The position numbers and the translations under genes were made by a program. The notes under the pieces are model-generated. The model did not search any database and was not told the origin of the DNA. It worked only from the letters and a program-made list of their open reading frames with translations. DNA of 39,662 nucleotides from Hyphomicrobiales bacterium (GTDB lineage: Bacteria; Pseudomonadota; Alphaproteobacteria; Rhizobiales; Xanthobacteraceae), in NCBI GenBank assembly GCA_017305515.1, contig JAFKKP010000311.1:1-39662 (forward strand), read 5' to 3'. Positions within the stretch are counted from its first letter, which is position 1. Each line of letters starts with the position of its first letter. Below, piece after piece: positions 21,772 to 28,371 of the stretch.

Positions 21772-22020
21772 ATGAAGCTGAAACCGAATTGCGAGTGTTG
21801 CGACTGCGATCTTCCGCCAGAAAGCAAGCTCGCGGTGATCTGTACATTTGAATGCACATTTTGTGCGGACTGCGCAGCCAATGTCTTTGGCAGCGTGTGT
21901 CCGAACTGCGGTGGCAACTTCGTGCCACGGCCTATAAGACCGGCGGCGATGTTGAAAAAATATCCAGCTTCAACGGAGCGGCATTTACGTGAACAGCCGT
22001 GCCTGGCGAAGGCTGGCTGA
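21772..22020 (+). CDS. Small cysteine-rich DUF1272 protein
   Basis: Protein of 82 residues with a dense cysteine pattern: CECCDCDLP near the start, CTFECTFCADCA in the middle and CPNCGG at about 44-49. This is the DUF1272 family, a probable zinc-ribbon fold of unknown function. ATG 21772 is chosen over the GTG three bases earlier; GGGAGAGG lies upstream at good spacing. The C-terminal 30 residues are basic and look unconserved. It follows queC by 45 bases and may share its transcript, but no functional link is known. Confidence 0.88.
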   Translation: MKLKPNCECCDCDLPPESKLAVICTFECTFCADCAANVFGSVCPNCGGNFVPRPIRPAAMLKKYPASTERHLREQPCLAKAG

Positions 22021-22031
22021 AGAATGTAACG

Positions 22032-22613
22032 TTAGTTCCTGCGATCTGATTCCGACGATCTTGGATGTTGTTGCCGCCAGTCGTGCGGTGGCGTGAACGT
22101 GCCCGACCAGATTCCGCGCCTCGCGGCCTTGGCTTCAGCCTGTTGTGCGCCGTAGGTGTTGGCGTAGTCGTATGACACCGCCCAGCCTTGCTGGACCATC
22201 CATGCGTTGATGTCCGTCTTGTCGGGGAGCGAACATATCGCAAGCGTTCGGCCGTACTGGTCTTTCGATTGCGGCTGGCAGGTCAGATCTCGGCCGCGTA
22301 TCAGCGCGCGAAGCTGGCTGGACGCCTGCCGGCCGCAAGGCCAGTCACGGCCCTGGCCGTCAATGCAATTTTGATCCAGCTCAGGCGCGTCGATGTCGAG
22401 CAGACGTATCCTGACCCCCGAGATTGCCAGCGTGTCGCCATCGACCACAAAGGCGGTGCCGACGATCGGGGCATCGGGTTGCCGCAGCCAGCGTTCGACG
22501 GCGTACACGACAAGCGAGCCGATGAGCACGATCAGCATCACCGTCCAGCGGCGATTTTCTGCGCTGACGGCGTTCTGCCTTGGGTATGGCGACCATTTTG
22601 GCGATGGAGGCAT
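22032..22613 (-). CDS. Membrane-anchored thermonuclease (SNase-like) protein
   Basis: Protein of 193 residues with a staphylococcal-nuclease OB-fold domain. After a short basic N-terminus there is one membrane segment (about 25-43, MLIVLIGSLVVYAVERWL) that should place the nuclease domain outside the cytoplasm. Domain motifs are FVVDGDTLAI, VRIRLLDIDAPEL and QYGRTLAIC, which carry the expected calcium-binding Asp residues and catalytic Arg and Glu. WMVQQGWAVSY and AKAARRGIW close the fold. An ATG at 22712 would add 33 residues; ATG 22613 is preferred because AGGGA sits 7 bases before it and the longer N-terminus looks random. The gene is convergent with the DUF1272 gene. Confidence 0.92.
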   Translation of the reverse strand: MPPSPKWSPYPRQNAVSAENRRWTVMLIVLIGSLVVYAVERWLRQPDAPIVGTAFVVDGDTLAISGVRIRLLDIDAPELDQNCIDGQGRDWPCGRQASSQLRALIRGRDLTCQPQSKDQYGRTLAICSLPDKTDINAWMVQQGWAVSYDYANTYGAQQAEAKAARRGIWSGTFTPPHDWRQQHPRSSESDRRN

Positions 22614-22728
22614 CGGCGAATCCCTGCGGTGCCCGGGCACGCTAGCGGCCGCTAGAATGAGGGCAAGAAGGTCGCCCCCGCCGGTATAGACGTCCAACTC
22701 CAAGATTCGCATAAGGTATATTATGGAA

Positions 22729-22736
22729 TATATTGT
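22729..22736. repeat. Left 8-bp target site duplication TATATTGT
   Basis: TATATTGT here is repeated exactly at 25766-25773, directly outside the two terminal inverted repeats. An 8-bp duplication is the size expected for IS1595-family transposition. Confidence 0.92.
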
Positions 22737-22759
22737 GGCGATGTATCACTTGACGGACC
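22737..22759 (+). repeat. Left terminal inverted repeat
   Basis: Begins GGCGATGTATCACTTGAC. Compared with the reverse complement of 25743-25765 it matches at 20 of 23 positions (mismatches at positions 8, 9 and 19), with weaker similarity out to about 31 bases. It contains the TTGACG box of the probable transposase promoter. Confidence 0.93.
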
Positions 22760-22778
22760 CAACCAAAGCTGATTCAAT
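22750..22778 (+). promoter_or_regulatory. Probable transposase promoter, -35 box inside the terminal repeat
   Basis: TTGACG (22750-22755), a 17-base spacer and TTCAAT (22773-22778) point toward the transposase gene, which starts 20 bases later. The -35 box lies in the terminal inverted repeat and the -10 box just inside it. Confidence 0.6.
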
Positions 22779-22798
22779 ATAGCCATTGGAGATAACCC

Positions 22799-23752
22799 AT
22801 GGCCAAGTCTGTTCTTTCTGACGCCAGATTTCACAATGAGCGCGCCGCTTTCGCCTACGTTGAGGCGCAGCTTTGGCCGAACGGTCCTGTATGCCCTCAT
22901 TGCGGTGCAACAAAGGCCAAGATCGGTCGCCTTGAAGGCGTTAGGTCCAAGCCGAGCAAGAAGCATCCTGAAGGCGTTGAGCAGATCGGCCTGCGCAAGT
23001 GCTACGCGTGCCGTGAAAAATTCACGGTCCGCAAAGGCACCATTTTTGAGGACAGCCATCTGGCTCTGCGGCATTGGCTTCAGGCTATCCATCTGCTTTG
23101 CGCGTCCAAGAAAGGCATCAGCACTCGCCAGCTTCAGCGCATGCTCGGTTGCGGCATGAAGACGGCTTGGCATTTGAGCCATCGCATTCGCTTCGGCATG
23201 ACGCCTATAAAAAGCGAACCGCTGGGCGGCTCTGGGAAGATCGTCGAAGCGGACGAAACGGAATTGGCGCGCTCTCGCAAGACGAAGCGGCCTGCGAATT
23301 TCAAGCGCAGCACCCACAATCCTCTCGTGGTGAGCCTTGTTGAGCGTGGCGGCAACATCCGCTCTCAAATGCTTGACCACCGTAAGGCCATGACCGTCGT
23401 TCGCAAAAATGTCCACCCGGATACTCGGCTCGTGACGGACAGTACTACGCGCTACAAATTCGCGCCCGTTGCGTCTCATGAGATGGTTGACCACTCCAAA
23501 TTCGAGTGGACGCGCGGCGACGTACACACCAACACGCTCGAAGGCTTTTTCTCTGTGCTTAAGCGCGGATTGGTTGGCACTTATCAGCACGTCGATAAGC
23601 GTCACCTTGATCGTTACCTTGCTGAATTCGATTTTAGGTATAATGCGCGGATCGCAGTTGGCGTTGACGATAACCAGCGGACAGACCTTGCGGTGCGTGG
23701 TATGGTCGGCAAAAGACTGATGTACAAGGACTCGTCCGAGGCGTTGGTCTAG
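22799..23752 (+). CDS. IS1595 family transposase
   Basis: Transposase of 317 residues. An N-terminal zinc ribbon uses Cys32/Cys35 (CPHC) and Cys68/Cys71 (CYAC). A helix-turn-helix-like region follows (ISTRQLQRMLGCGMKTAWHL). The ISXO2-like catalytic domain has Asp152 (VEADETE), Asp214 (LVTDSTTRY), and the HTNTLEGFFSVLKRGLVGTY block with Asn245, Glu248 and Lys255, then His264. FDFRYNAR is the usual ending of the fold. No frameshift or stop is seen and the length is normal, so it is likely functional. The ATG has a good GGAGA ribosome site. It is the gene nearest the left end. Confidence 0.95.
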   Translation: MAKSVLSDARFHNERAAFAYVEAQLWPNGPVCPHCGATKAKIGRLEGVRSKPSKKHPEGVEQIGLRKCYACREKFTVRKGTIFEDSHLALRHWLQAIHLLCASKKGISTRQLQRMLGCGMKTAWHLSHRIRFGMTPIKSEPLGGSGKIVEADETELARSRKTKRPANFKRSTHNPLVVSLVERGGNIRSQMLDHRKAMTVVRKNVHPDTRLVTDSTTRYKFAPVASHEMVDHSKFEWTRGDVHTNTLEGFFSVLKRGLVGTYQHVDKRHLDRYLAEFDFRYNARIAVGVDDNQRTDLAVRGMVGKRLMYKDSSEALV

Positions 23753-23775
23753 AGCCGAGCCAACTTGAGTTTCCC

Positions 23776-24558
23776 ATGTCTATGCCACGCAAACCAATAA
23801 GCGCAGGCCGCGACCGGACTGAGTATCGATTCAAGATCGACGCCTACACGCCTGACACTATCCCAATGGCGCGGCTATCCGAATATATGGCGCAGTTGGC
23901 GCTTTTGCTCGGAGAACAAACGGCTGTTCATTTTCATAAGCTCACGAAGGGTAGCACGATATTAAATGCGCGCGTCGAGCGCGAAGCCGCGCCGAAAGTC
24001 CGCGACAGAATTGCGCGTGTCCGCACTAGTGACGCTCCTGCGGAGCCGATGAAAGCTTACGCGGCGTTGAATAAGTTGTTACGCGATGACAATGCCATTG
24101 GCGTTTTGCGAGACGATTCTCCGCGAGGCATTGTTATTAGATTTCCCGGCAGAGAATTGGCGTTGGAGAAATTTCCAACCATTCGCCAGCAAGGTTCTAT
24201 TGATGGAATAGTCACCGGCATACGTGGCCGCGATGCTACAGCGCATGTAATTTTGCAGTCTGAGGGGCAGCAACTTTCCGGTTGTGAAATTCGAGACCGC
24301 GCGCTCGCAAAGCAGTTGGCTGCAAAATATTTGGAGCCTGTTCGCTTGTTTGGTCGTGGCAGATGGACGCGCGATGCAGATGGCGTTTGGCAACTTGAAA
24401 ATTTCAAAGTCGAGAGCTTTGACGCTCTTGACGACTCTTCTCTAAGTAAAGCGCTCGATGAACTGCGAGCACTTCCGTTGGAGTGGGACGAACATGAATT
24501 CGATCACCTAGAGACTGATCGCAACGGTCCTGGAGGCAAACGGAATGGTGGTCATTGA
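23776..24558 (+). CDS. Unrecognised 260-aa transposon cargo protein
   Basis: I do not recognise a family. The protein is soluble with no signal peptide or membrane segment. About residues 14-95 contain YRFKIDAYTPDTIPMARLSEYMAQLALLLG and an FHKLTKGSTILNARV stretch (given in pieces). About 120-225 look like alternating strands, with GIVIRFPGREL, GIVTGIRGRDATAHVILQ and VRLFGRGRWTRDADGVWQL. These hint at a beta-barrel or OB-like nucleic-acid-binding fold, which is a guess. The acidic, then Gly/Asn/Arg-rich C-terminus ends inside the PIN gene: the last 14 bases overlap its start, so the two are translationally coupled and probably act together. The ATG at 23776 has an internal alternative at 23782. 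No strong ribosome site is present. Confidence 0.8.
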   Translation: MSMPRKPISAGRDRTEYRFKIDAYTPDTIPMARLSEYMAQLALLLGEQTAVHFHKLTKGSTILNARVEREAAPKVRDRIARVRTSDAPAEPMKAYAALNKLLRDDNAIGVLRDDSPRGIVIRFPGRELALEKFPTIRQQGSIDGIVTGIRGRDATAHVILQSEGQQLSGCEIRDRALAKQLAAKYLEPVRLFGRGRWTRDADGVWQLENFKVESFDALDDSSLSKALDELRALPLEWDEHEFDHLETDRNGPGGKRNGGH

Positions 24559-25105
24559 TACCACCACACTGTTGCTACTCTTGCGTCCGGGCACACCAGT
24601 CCCGAACGACGTGAATGGACGCCCAATCGATCGTCCTAAAGAACGGATTGAATTTCTAGTTTCTCAGCTCGACAAAGCGGGCACAAAAGTCATCATCCCA
24701 ACCCCGACTCTTGCTGAAGCTCTCGTCAGAGCGGGGGTTGCTGGATCACAAGGGCTTATTGAAAAACTCCAAGGGTTCGCTGTCTTTCGGATTGAGCCGT
24801 TTGATACGCGCGCTGCGATTGAAGTGGCTGCCATGTCGCGCGATGCGCTGGCCGCTGGAAACAAGCGCGGAAAGTCGGACGCGACATGGGCGAAAGTGAA
24901 GTATGATCGTCAGATCGTCGCGATTGCTAAGGTGAATGGTGCAACCACCATCTACTCAGACGACGGTGATATTAAAACGCTCGGGCAAAAAATGAAAATT
25001 GCTGTAATCAGCGTTGCCGACTTACCGCTTCCTCCCGAAAAGGCGCAAATGGATTTGCTCGAACATGTCGCAAAAGAAATCGACGGAAACCAACCGCAAG
25101 CATAA
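24545..25105 (+). CDS. PIN-domain nuclease, transposon cargo
   Basis: Protein of 186 residues with the PIN ribonuclease pattern. Asp5 lies in VVIDTTTLLLLL, Glu58 in PTPTLAEAL, Asp121 in KYDRQIVAIAKV and Asp139 in TTIYSDDGDI. These are the four acidic positions expected to bind metal. The fold ends with the IAVISVADLP strand and a short acidic helix. PIN proteins of this size are often toxins of toxin-antitoxin pairs (VapC-like) or other RNases. Here no small VapB-like antitoxin precedes it; the coupled partner is the 260-aa protein. The start ATG 24545 has a GGAGG ribosome site eight bases upstream. The next small gene starts inside its 3' end. Confidence 0.88.
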   Translation: MVVIDTTTLLLLLRPGTPVPNDVNGRPIDRPKERIEFLVSQLDKAGTKVIIPTPTLAEALVRAGVAGSQGLIEKLQGFAVFRIEPFDTRAAIEVAAMSRDALAAGNKRGKSDATWAKVKYDRQIVAIAKVNGATTIYSDDGDIKTLGQKMKIAVISVADLPLPPEKAQMDLLEHVAKEIDGNQPQA

Positions 25106-25241
25106 GCACGATGACCCTGAGCAGTCTAAGCGCTTCCTGAAGGCGGCGCGGGACGCGGAAGCAGACGAAACTATCCACGCGGCGGACAACGCTTTCACGC
25201 GCGTGAAAAAGCTTCTCAAAGGCAAGAAGCGTGGACGCTGA
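25065..25241 (+). CDS. Small basic 58-aa transposon cargo protein
   Basis: Starts at ATG 25065 inside the PIN gene (41-base overlap) and encodes MSQKKSTETNRKHKHDDPEQ, then SKRFLKAARDAEADETIHAA and a lysine-rich end (VKKLLKGKKRGR). The DDPEQSKRF...ARDAEAD core resembles, from memory, a small conserved protein often met beside rhizobial transposases; function unknown. A TTG at 25014 could extend it, but the extension looks random. Highly charged, with no cysteines or membrane segment. It probably depends on coupling to the PIN gene for translation, since no ribosome site is seen. Confidence 0.65.
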   Translation: MSQKKSTETNRKHKHDDPEQSKRFLKAARDAEADETIHAADNAFTRVKKLLKGKKRGR

Positions 25242-25518
25242 GATTATTCCCGATCACATGGACAAGTGGTCTCGCAATGAACGGCTGTACGAGACGCTAA
25301 AAGGAATGGGGCTGTGTGTTAGCCCCATTCCAGAGTCGTTCGATCAAACTAAAATAAAAGAACTGATTGTCTCAGTCGCGTTTGGGATTGAGCAGGCCAC
25401 CGAGCAAGCCGCCGAGAGTGGAATTGTTCGTGTGGTGCAACGGTCGAAGATTGCTGATGTCGTCAGCGCCTCCCAAAGCCGTGGCGACAATGTGATCGAT
25501 TTCCCAACCGTGATCTGA
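25231..25518 (+). CDS. Small 95-aa protein, transposon cargo
   Basis: GTG 25231 overlaps the previous stop by 11 bases and opens a 95-residue frame beginning MDAEIIPDHMDKWSRNERLY. An internal ATG at 25258 (MDKWSRNERL) is an alternative start. The N-terminal half, to about IKELIVSV at residue 48, looks like a real protein. The rest (residues 48-95) is encoded antisense to the end of the HNH gene and may be read-through beyond an ancestral stop. Not recognised. It is kept because of its overlap-coupled position in the cargo operon. Confidence 0.5.
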   Translation: MDAEIIPDHMDKWSRNERLYETLKGMGLCVSPIPESFDQTKIKELIVSVAFGIEQATEQAAESGIVRVVQRSKIADVVSASQSRGDNVIDFPTVI

Positions 25519-25677
25519 CTGACGGTCGCCGTAATCTGAAAAGCGAATTGCATGACCGAACGCGTCACGCCGCCAAATCGCGGGATCGTATCCCGGAATC
25601 AGATTTCCTTTGGCCCAGACTGCCAACTTACGGTGATGGTCAAACGTCAAAGTACGTAACGGATTAGAGTAGCTCAT
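25372..25677 (-). CDS. HNH endonuclease, transposon cargo
   Basis: Protein of 101 residues with a clear HNH core: GWEIDHIVATALGGADDISN followed by LRPLHHTNNSTLGG. Asp61-His62, Asn76 and the His81/His82-Asn84/Asn85 group fit the beta-beta-alpha-metal fold; the lysine often found after the last Asn is absent. The preceding YGDRQSDHGWEIDHI context is typical of small stand-alone HNH nucleases. The ATG at 25677 has an AAGGA ribosome site at 7 bases and a near-consensus promoter starting in the right terminal repeat. It runs opposite to the other cargo and overlaps the 95-aa frame by 147 bases. Confidence 0.88.
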   Translation of the reverse strand: MSYSNPLRTLTFDHHRKLAVWAKGNLIPGYDPAIWRRDAFGHAIRFSDYGDRQSDHGWEIDHIVATALGGADDISNLRPLHHTNNSTLGGLLGGLLNPKRD

Positions 25678-25723
25678 TCAAAAGTCCTTAGTTTGTGTAT
25701 CTCCCTTGATGACCCGCGCCATT

Positions 25724-25752
25724 CTTGTACCCGGTTTGTTCTGGTCTGTCAA
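25724..25752 (-). promoter_or_regulatory. Probable promoter of the HNH gene, -35 box in the right terminal repeat
   Basis: Read on the minus strand: TTGACA (25752-25747), a 17-base spacer, and TACAAG (25729-25724). The -35 box is consensus and sits inside the right inverted repeat, mirroring the left end. It faces inward, 46 bases before the HNH start codon. Confidence 0.65.
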
Positions 25753-25765
25753 GTGAAGCATCGCC
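25743..25765 (-). repeat. Right terminal inverted repeat
   Basis: Its reverse complement begins GGCGATGCTTCACTTGAC, matching the left end at 20 of 23 positions. The exact 8-bp duplication follows immediately outside. Confidence 0.93.
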
Positions 25766-25773
25766 TATATTGT
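25766..25773. repeat. Right 8-bp target site duplication TATATTGT
   Basis: Exact copy of 22729-22736. Joining the left flank to the sequence after this copy rebuilds an uninterrupted intergenic region of about 270 bases between the nuclease gene and the acyl-CoA synthetase gene. Confidence 0.92.
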
Positions 25774-25920
25774 GACGTGAAATGGCGTCAAATCGGCTAT
25801 TTCTCAAAATCCGGTTGGGCCATCCGGATCGGTGGCGCCGTGATTGACGGACGCAACACCCGCGCTAGAACTGAAGCAAACAATGCAGCCACAAGACTGC
25901 TCGACCTCCGGGAGCACGCC

Positions 25921-27570
25921 ATGAGCAAAGCGCAAAACCAGTACGATTTTGGCCTCGACAAGAATGCAGCGAACTTTGTGCAATTGTCGCCTGTGAGTTT
26001 CCTGGCGCGCAGCGCGAGCGTCTATCCAAACCTCACGAGCACTGTCTACGAAGGCCGCGTCTTCACCTGGGCGCAGACCTACGAACGCTGCAAGCGTTTC
26101 GCGTCGTTTCTCTCAAAGCGCGGTATCGGCTACGGTGATACGGTGGCGGCGATGCTGCCGAATATCCCGGCGATGAACGAAGCTCATTTCGCTGTACCAA
26201 TGACCGGCGCCGTTTTGAATGCGCTCAACATCCGGCTCGATGCGGCGTCAATTGCATTCCAGCTCGATCACGGCGGCGCGAAGATCATATTGGTCGATCC
26301 CGAATTCATGGCCGTCATCGGCGATGCGCTGAAGCAGATGAAGGGTCCGAAGCCGCTCATCGTCGACGTTGACGATGCGTCGTTTCCGGGCGGCCAGCGC
26401 ATGGGCGAAATTGAATACGAGGATGCGCTCGCATCCGGCGATCCGAATTTCGACTGGAAGCCCATCAAGGATGAGTGGGACGCGATTGCGCTGAGCTATA
26501 CGTCCGGCACGACCGGAAATCCCAAAGGCGTCGTCACGCATCATCGCGGCGCTTATCTGAATGCCGCCAGCAATATTCTCGCCGGCAATCTCGGTCAGCA
26601 TCCGATCTATCTCTGGACGCTGCCGATGTTTCACTGCAACGGCTGGTGCTTTCCGTGGACGGTGGCGCTGTCGGCGGGCACCAACATCTGCCTGCGGAAA
26701 GTCGATCCGACCAAAATATTTCAATTGATAGCGAAACACGGCGTCACCCACATGTGCGGCGCGCCGATCGTCTACAACACGCTGATTAACGCGCCCGATG
26801 CGCCGAAAGGAAAATCCGCTAAACCTGTTGTGGGTCTTATCGCCGGTGCGGCCCCTCCGGTTGCTGTGCTCGAAGGCGCAGAAAGCATCGGCATCAGGCT
26901 GACGCATGTTTACGGACTCACGGAGGTCTACGGCCCCGCCTCTGTCTGTGCCGAGCAACCGGGCTGGGACAATCTTCCCGCCGACCAGCGCGCGCAACTC
27001 AAACGCCGGCAAGGCGTGCCCTATCCGCTCGAGGAAGGCGTGACTGTGCTCGATCCAACGACGATGAAACCGGTACCACGCGACGGCGAAACCATCGGTG
27101 AGGTGATGATCCGCGGCAACATCGTGATGAAGGGTTATCTCAAGAACGAAAAGGCCACCAGGGAAGCGTTTGAAGGCGGCTGGTTTCACACCGGCGACCT
27201 CGGTGTGCTCGATGAAACCGGCTACGTCATCATCAAGGATCGTTCCAAAGACATCATCATTTCCGGTGGCGAGAACATCTCATCCGTCGAGGTCGAAGAC
27301 GTGCTTTACAAGCACCCAGCGGTCTTGTTTGCGGCTGTCGTCGCGAAGCCGGATTCGAAATGGGGCGAAGTCCCCTGCGCGTTCGTTGAATTGAAGGAAG
27401 GTGCGAAAGCGACGGAGGCCGAGATTCTCACTTACTGCAAACAATTGCTGCCGGGTTTCAAATCGCCAAAGGCAGTGGTGTTCGGTCCGATCCCGAAAAC
27501 ATCGACAGGCAAAATTCAGAAATTCATGCTGCGCAATCAGGTGGAATCGGCGAAGGCGATCTCGGCCTGA
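25921..27570 (+). CDS. Acyl-CoA synthetase (AMP-dependent ligase)
   Basis: ANL-superfamily enzyme of 549 residues that activates a carboxylic acid with ATP and transfers it to CoA. Motifs are SYTSGTTGNPKGVVTHHRGA (P-loop, A3), VYGLTEVYGPAS (A5), GGWFHTGDLGVLDETGYV (A7), DRSKDIIISGGENISSVEVE (A8), and PKTSTGKIQKF with the catalytic lysine (A10). It resembles medium-chain or short-chain acyl-CoA synthetases of the AlkK-like type; the substrate is not readable. ATG 25921 has a GGGAG ribosome site at six bases. An open frame continues upstream to 25693, but that part crosses the transposon's right end and is not coding. The stop directly abuts that of the convergent next gene. Confidence 0.95.
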   Translation: MSKAQNQYDFGLDKNAANFVQLSPVSFLARSASVYPNLTSTVYEGRVFTWAQTYERCKRFASFLSKRGIGYGDTVAAMLPNIPAMNEAHFAVPMTGAVLNALNIRLDAASIAFQLDHGGAKIILVDPEFMAVIGDALKQMKGPKPLIVDVDDASFPGGQRMGEIEYEDALASGDPNFDWKPIKDEWDAIALSYTSGTTGNPKGVVTHHRGAYLNAASNILAGNLGQHPIYLWTLPMFHCNGWCFPWTVALSAGTNICLRKVDPTKIFQLIAKHGVTHMCGAPIVYNTLINAPDAPKGKSAKPVVGLIAGAAPPVAVLEGAESIGIRLTHVYGLTEVYGPASVCAEQPGWDNLPADQRAQLKRRQGVPYPLEEGVTVLDPTTMKPVPRDGETIGEVMIRGNIVMKGYLKNEKATREAFEGGWFHTGDLGVLDETGYVIIKDRSKDIIISGGENISSVEVEDVLYKHPAVLFAAVVAKPDSKWGEVPCAFVELKEGAKATEAEILTYCKQLLPGFKSPKAVVFGPIPKTSTGKIQKFMLRNQVESAKAISA

Positions 27571-28371
27571 CTAGCCATCAATCGTCAGTTGCATGCCGTC
27601 GTATGCGGGCACGACTCCATCGGGCAGTTTCTGTCGAAGAATCTCGTAATCCAAATCCGAATGCAGATTGGTCAGAACTGCTCGTTTCGGTTTGAATTTC
27701 GCGATCCAGTCGAGTGCATCGTCGAGGCTGAAATGGCTGGGATGCGGCGCGTAGCGCAGCGCATCGACAATCCATAGATCGAGATTTTCAAGCGCGCTGT
27801 AGCTTTGCTCGGGAATGTCATTGAGGTCGGGCGTATACGCGGCGTTCGCGATGCGATAACCGAGCGCCGGAATGTTTCCGTGCTGGAGCAGAAAAGCGGA
27901 TAGCGTAATTGTGCCGCCCTTCCCCTCAATCGTTTGTGCGCTGCCTGGTTCAATCAACTGGCGGCTAAGAATGGCCGGATAGTCGCTGCCGGGCGCCTGC
28001 TCGAAACAATAGGCGAAGCGCGATGCGATGTCCTTCGCGGTCGATTGATTCAAATAAACCGGAATTCGTTTGCGCATATGAAGCACGACCGAACGCAAAT
28101 CGTCGATGCCGTGCGTCTGATCGGCGTGCTCATGCGTAAGGAAAACCGCATCGATATGGTCGACGCCGGACGCAAGCAGCTGTTCGCGCAGATCGGGCGA
28201 TGTATCGATCAGCACGCGTGTCGTCCCGGTATTCGAGGCCTTCTCGACCAGCAGTGAACATCGGCGGCGGCGGTTTTTTGGATTGTTGGGGTCGCATGCA
28301 CCCCACCCCAATGCAGGACGAGGCACACCCGCTGACGATCCAGAACCTAAAATGGTCAGAGTGATCGTCAT
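27571..28371 (-). CDS. Metallo-beta-lactamase-fold hydrolase (PhnP-like)
   Basis: Protein of 266 residues with the MBL signature THEHADQTHGIDDLR, in which two His and one Asp bind metal. The N-terminus ILGSGSSAGVPRPALGWGAC and DTSPDLREQLL are typical of the PhnP/YcbC-like phosphodiesterase group. HGNIPALGYRI and VDALRYAPHPSHFSLDDAL carry further metal or substrate positions, and LTNLHSDLDYE matches the usual LTH-x-x-H-x-x-DY motif except for Asn-Leu at its start. The substrate is unknown; cyclic ribose phosphate or other phosphodiesters are possible. It overlaps tatD by four bases (ATGA), so it is coupled to tatD at the end of the metG series. Confidence 0.92.
   Translation of the reverse strand: MTITLTILGSGSSAGVPRPALGWGACDPNNPKNRRRRCSLLVEKASNTGTTRVLIDTSPDLREQLLASGVDHIDAVFLTHEHADQTHGIDDLRSVVLHMRKRIPVYLNQSTAKDIASRFAYCFEQAPGSDYPAILSRQLIEPGSAQTIEGKGGTITLSAFLLQHGNIPALGYRIANAAYTPDLNDIPEQSYSALENLDLWIVDALRYAPHPSHFSLDDALDWIAKFKPKRAVLTNLHSDLDYEILRQKLPDGVVPAYDGMQLTIDG

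Larger units (their letters stand above)
22737..25765. mobile_element. IS1595-family transposon with nuclease cargo, complete
   Basis: A 3029-bp element bounded by imperfect terminal inverted repeats and flanked by the exact duplication TATATTGT. It encodes an IS1595-type transposase next to the left end, then cargo: an unknown 260-aa protein, a PIN-domain nuclease, two small proteins, and an opposing HNH nuclease next to the right end. Base composition looks less GC-rich than the surrounding genes. IS1595-family elements of Nitrobacter-type bacteria (subgroups ISNwi1 and ISNha5) are known and some members carry passenger genes; which subgroup this belongs to would need a search. Transposase and both ends appear intact, so it may still be mobile. 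Confidence 0.93.

Noticed and set aside
22799-25765. CRISPR or phage-like features in the accessory region
   Set aside because: No regularly spaced repeats, integrase, or phage structural genes; the region is fully explained by the transposon.
25693-25920. In-frame 76-residue N-terminal extension of the acyl-CoA synthetase
   Set aside because: It begins inside the transposon and crosses its right terminal repeat and the target duplication; the ATG at 25921 has a good ribosome site and gives the normal family start.
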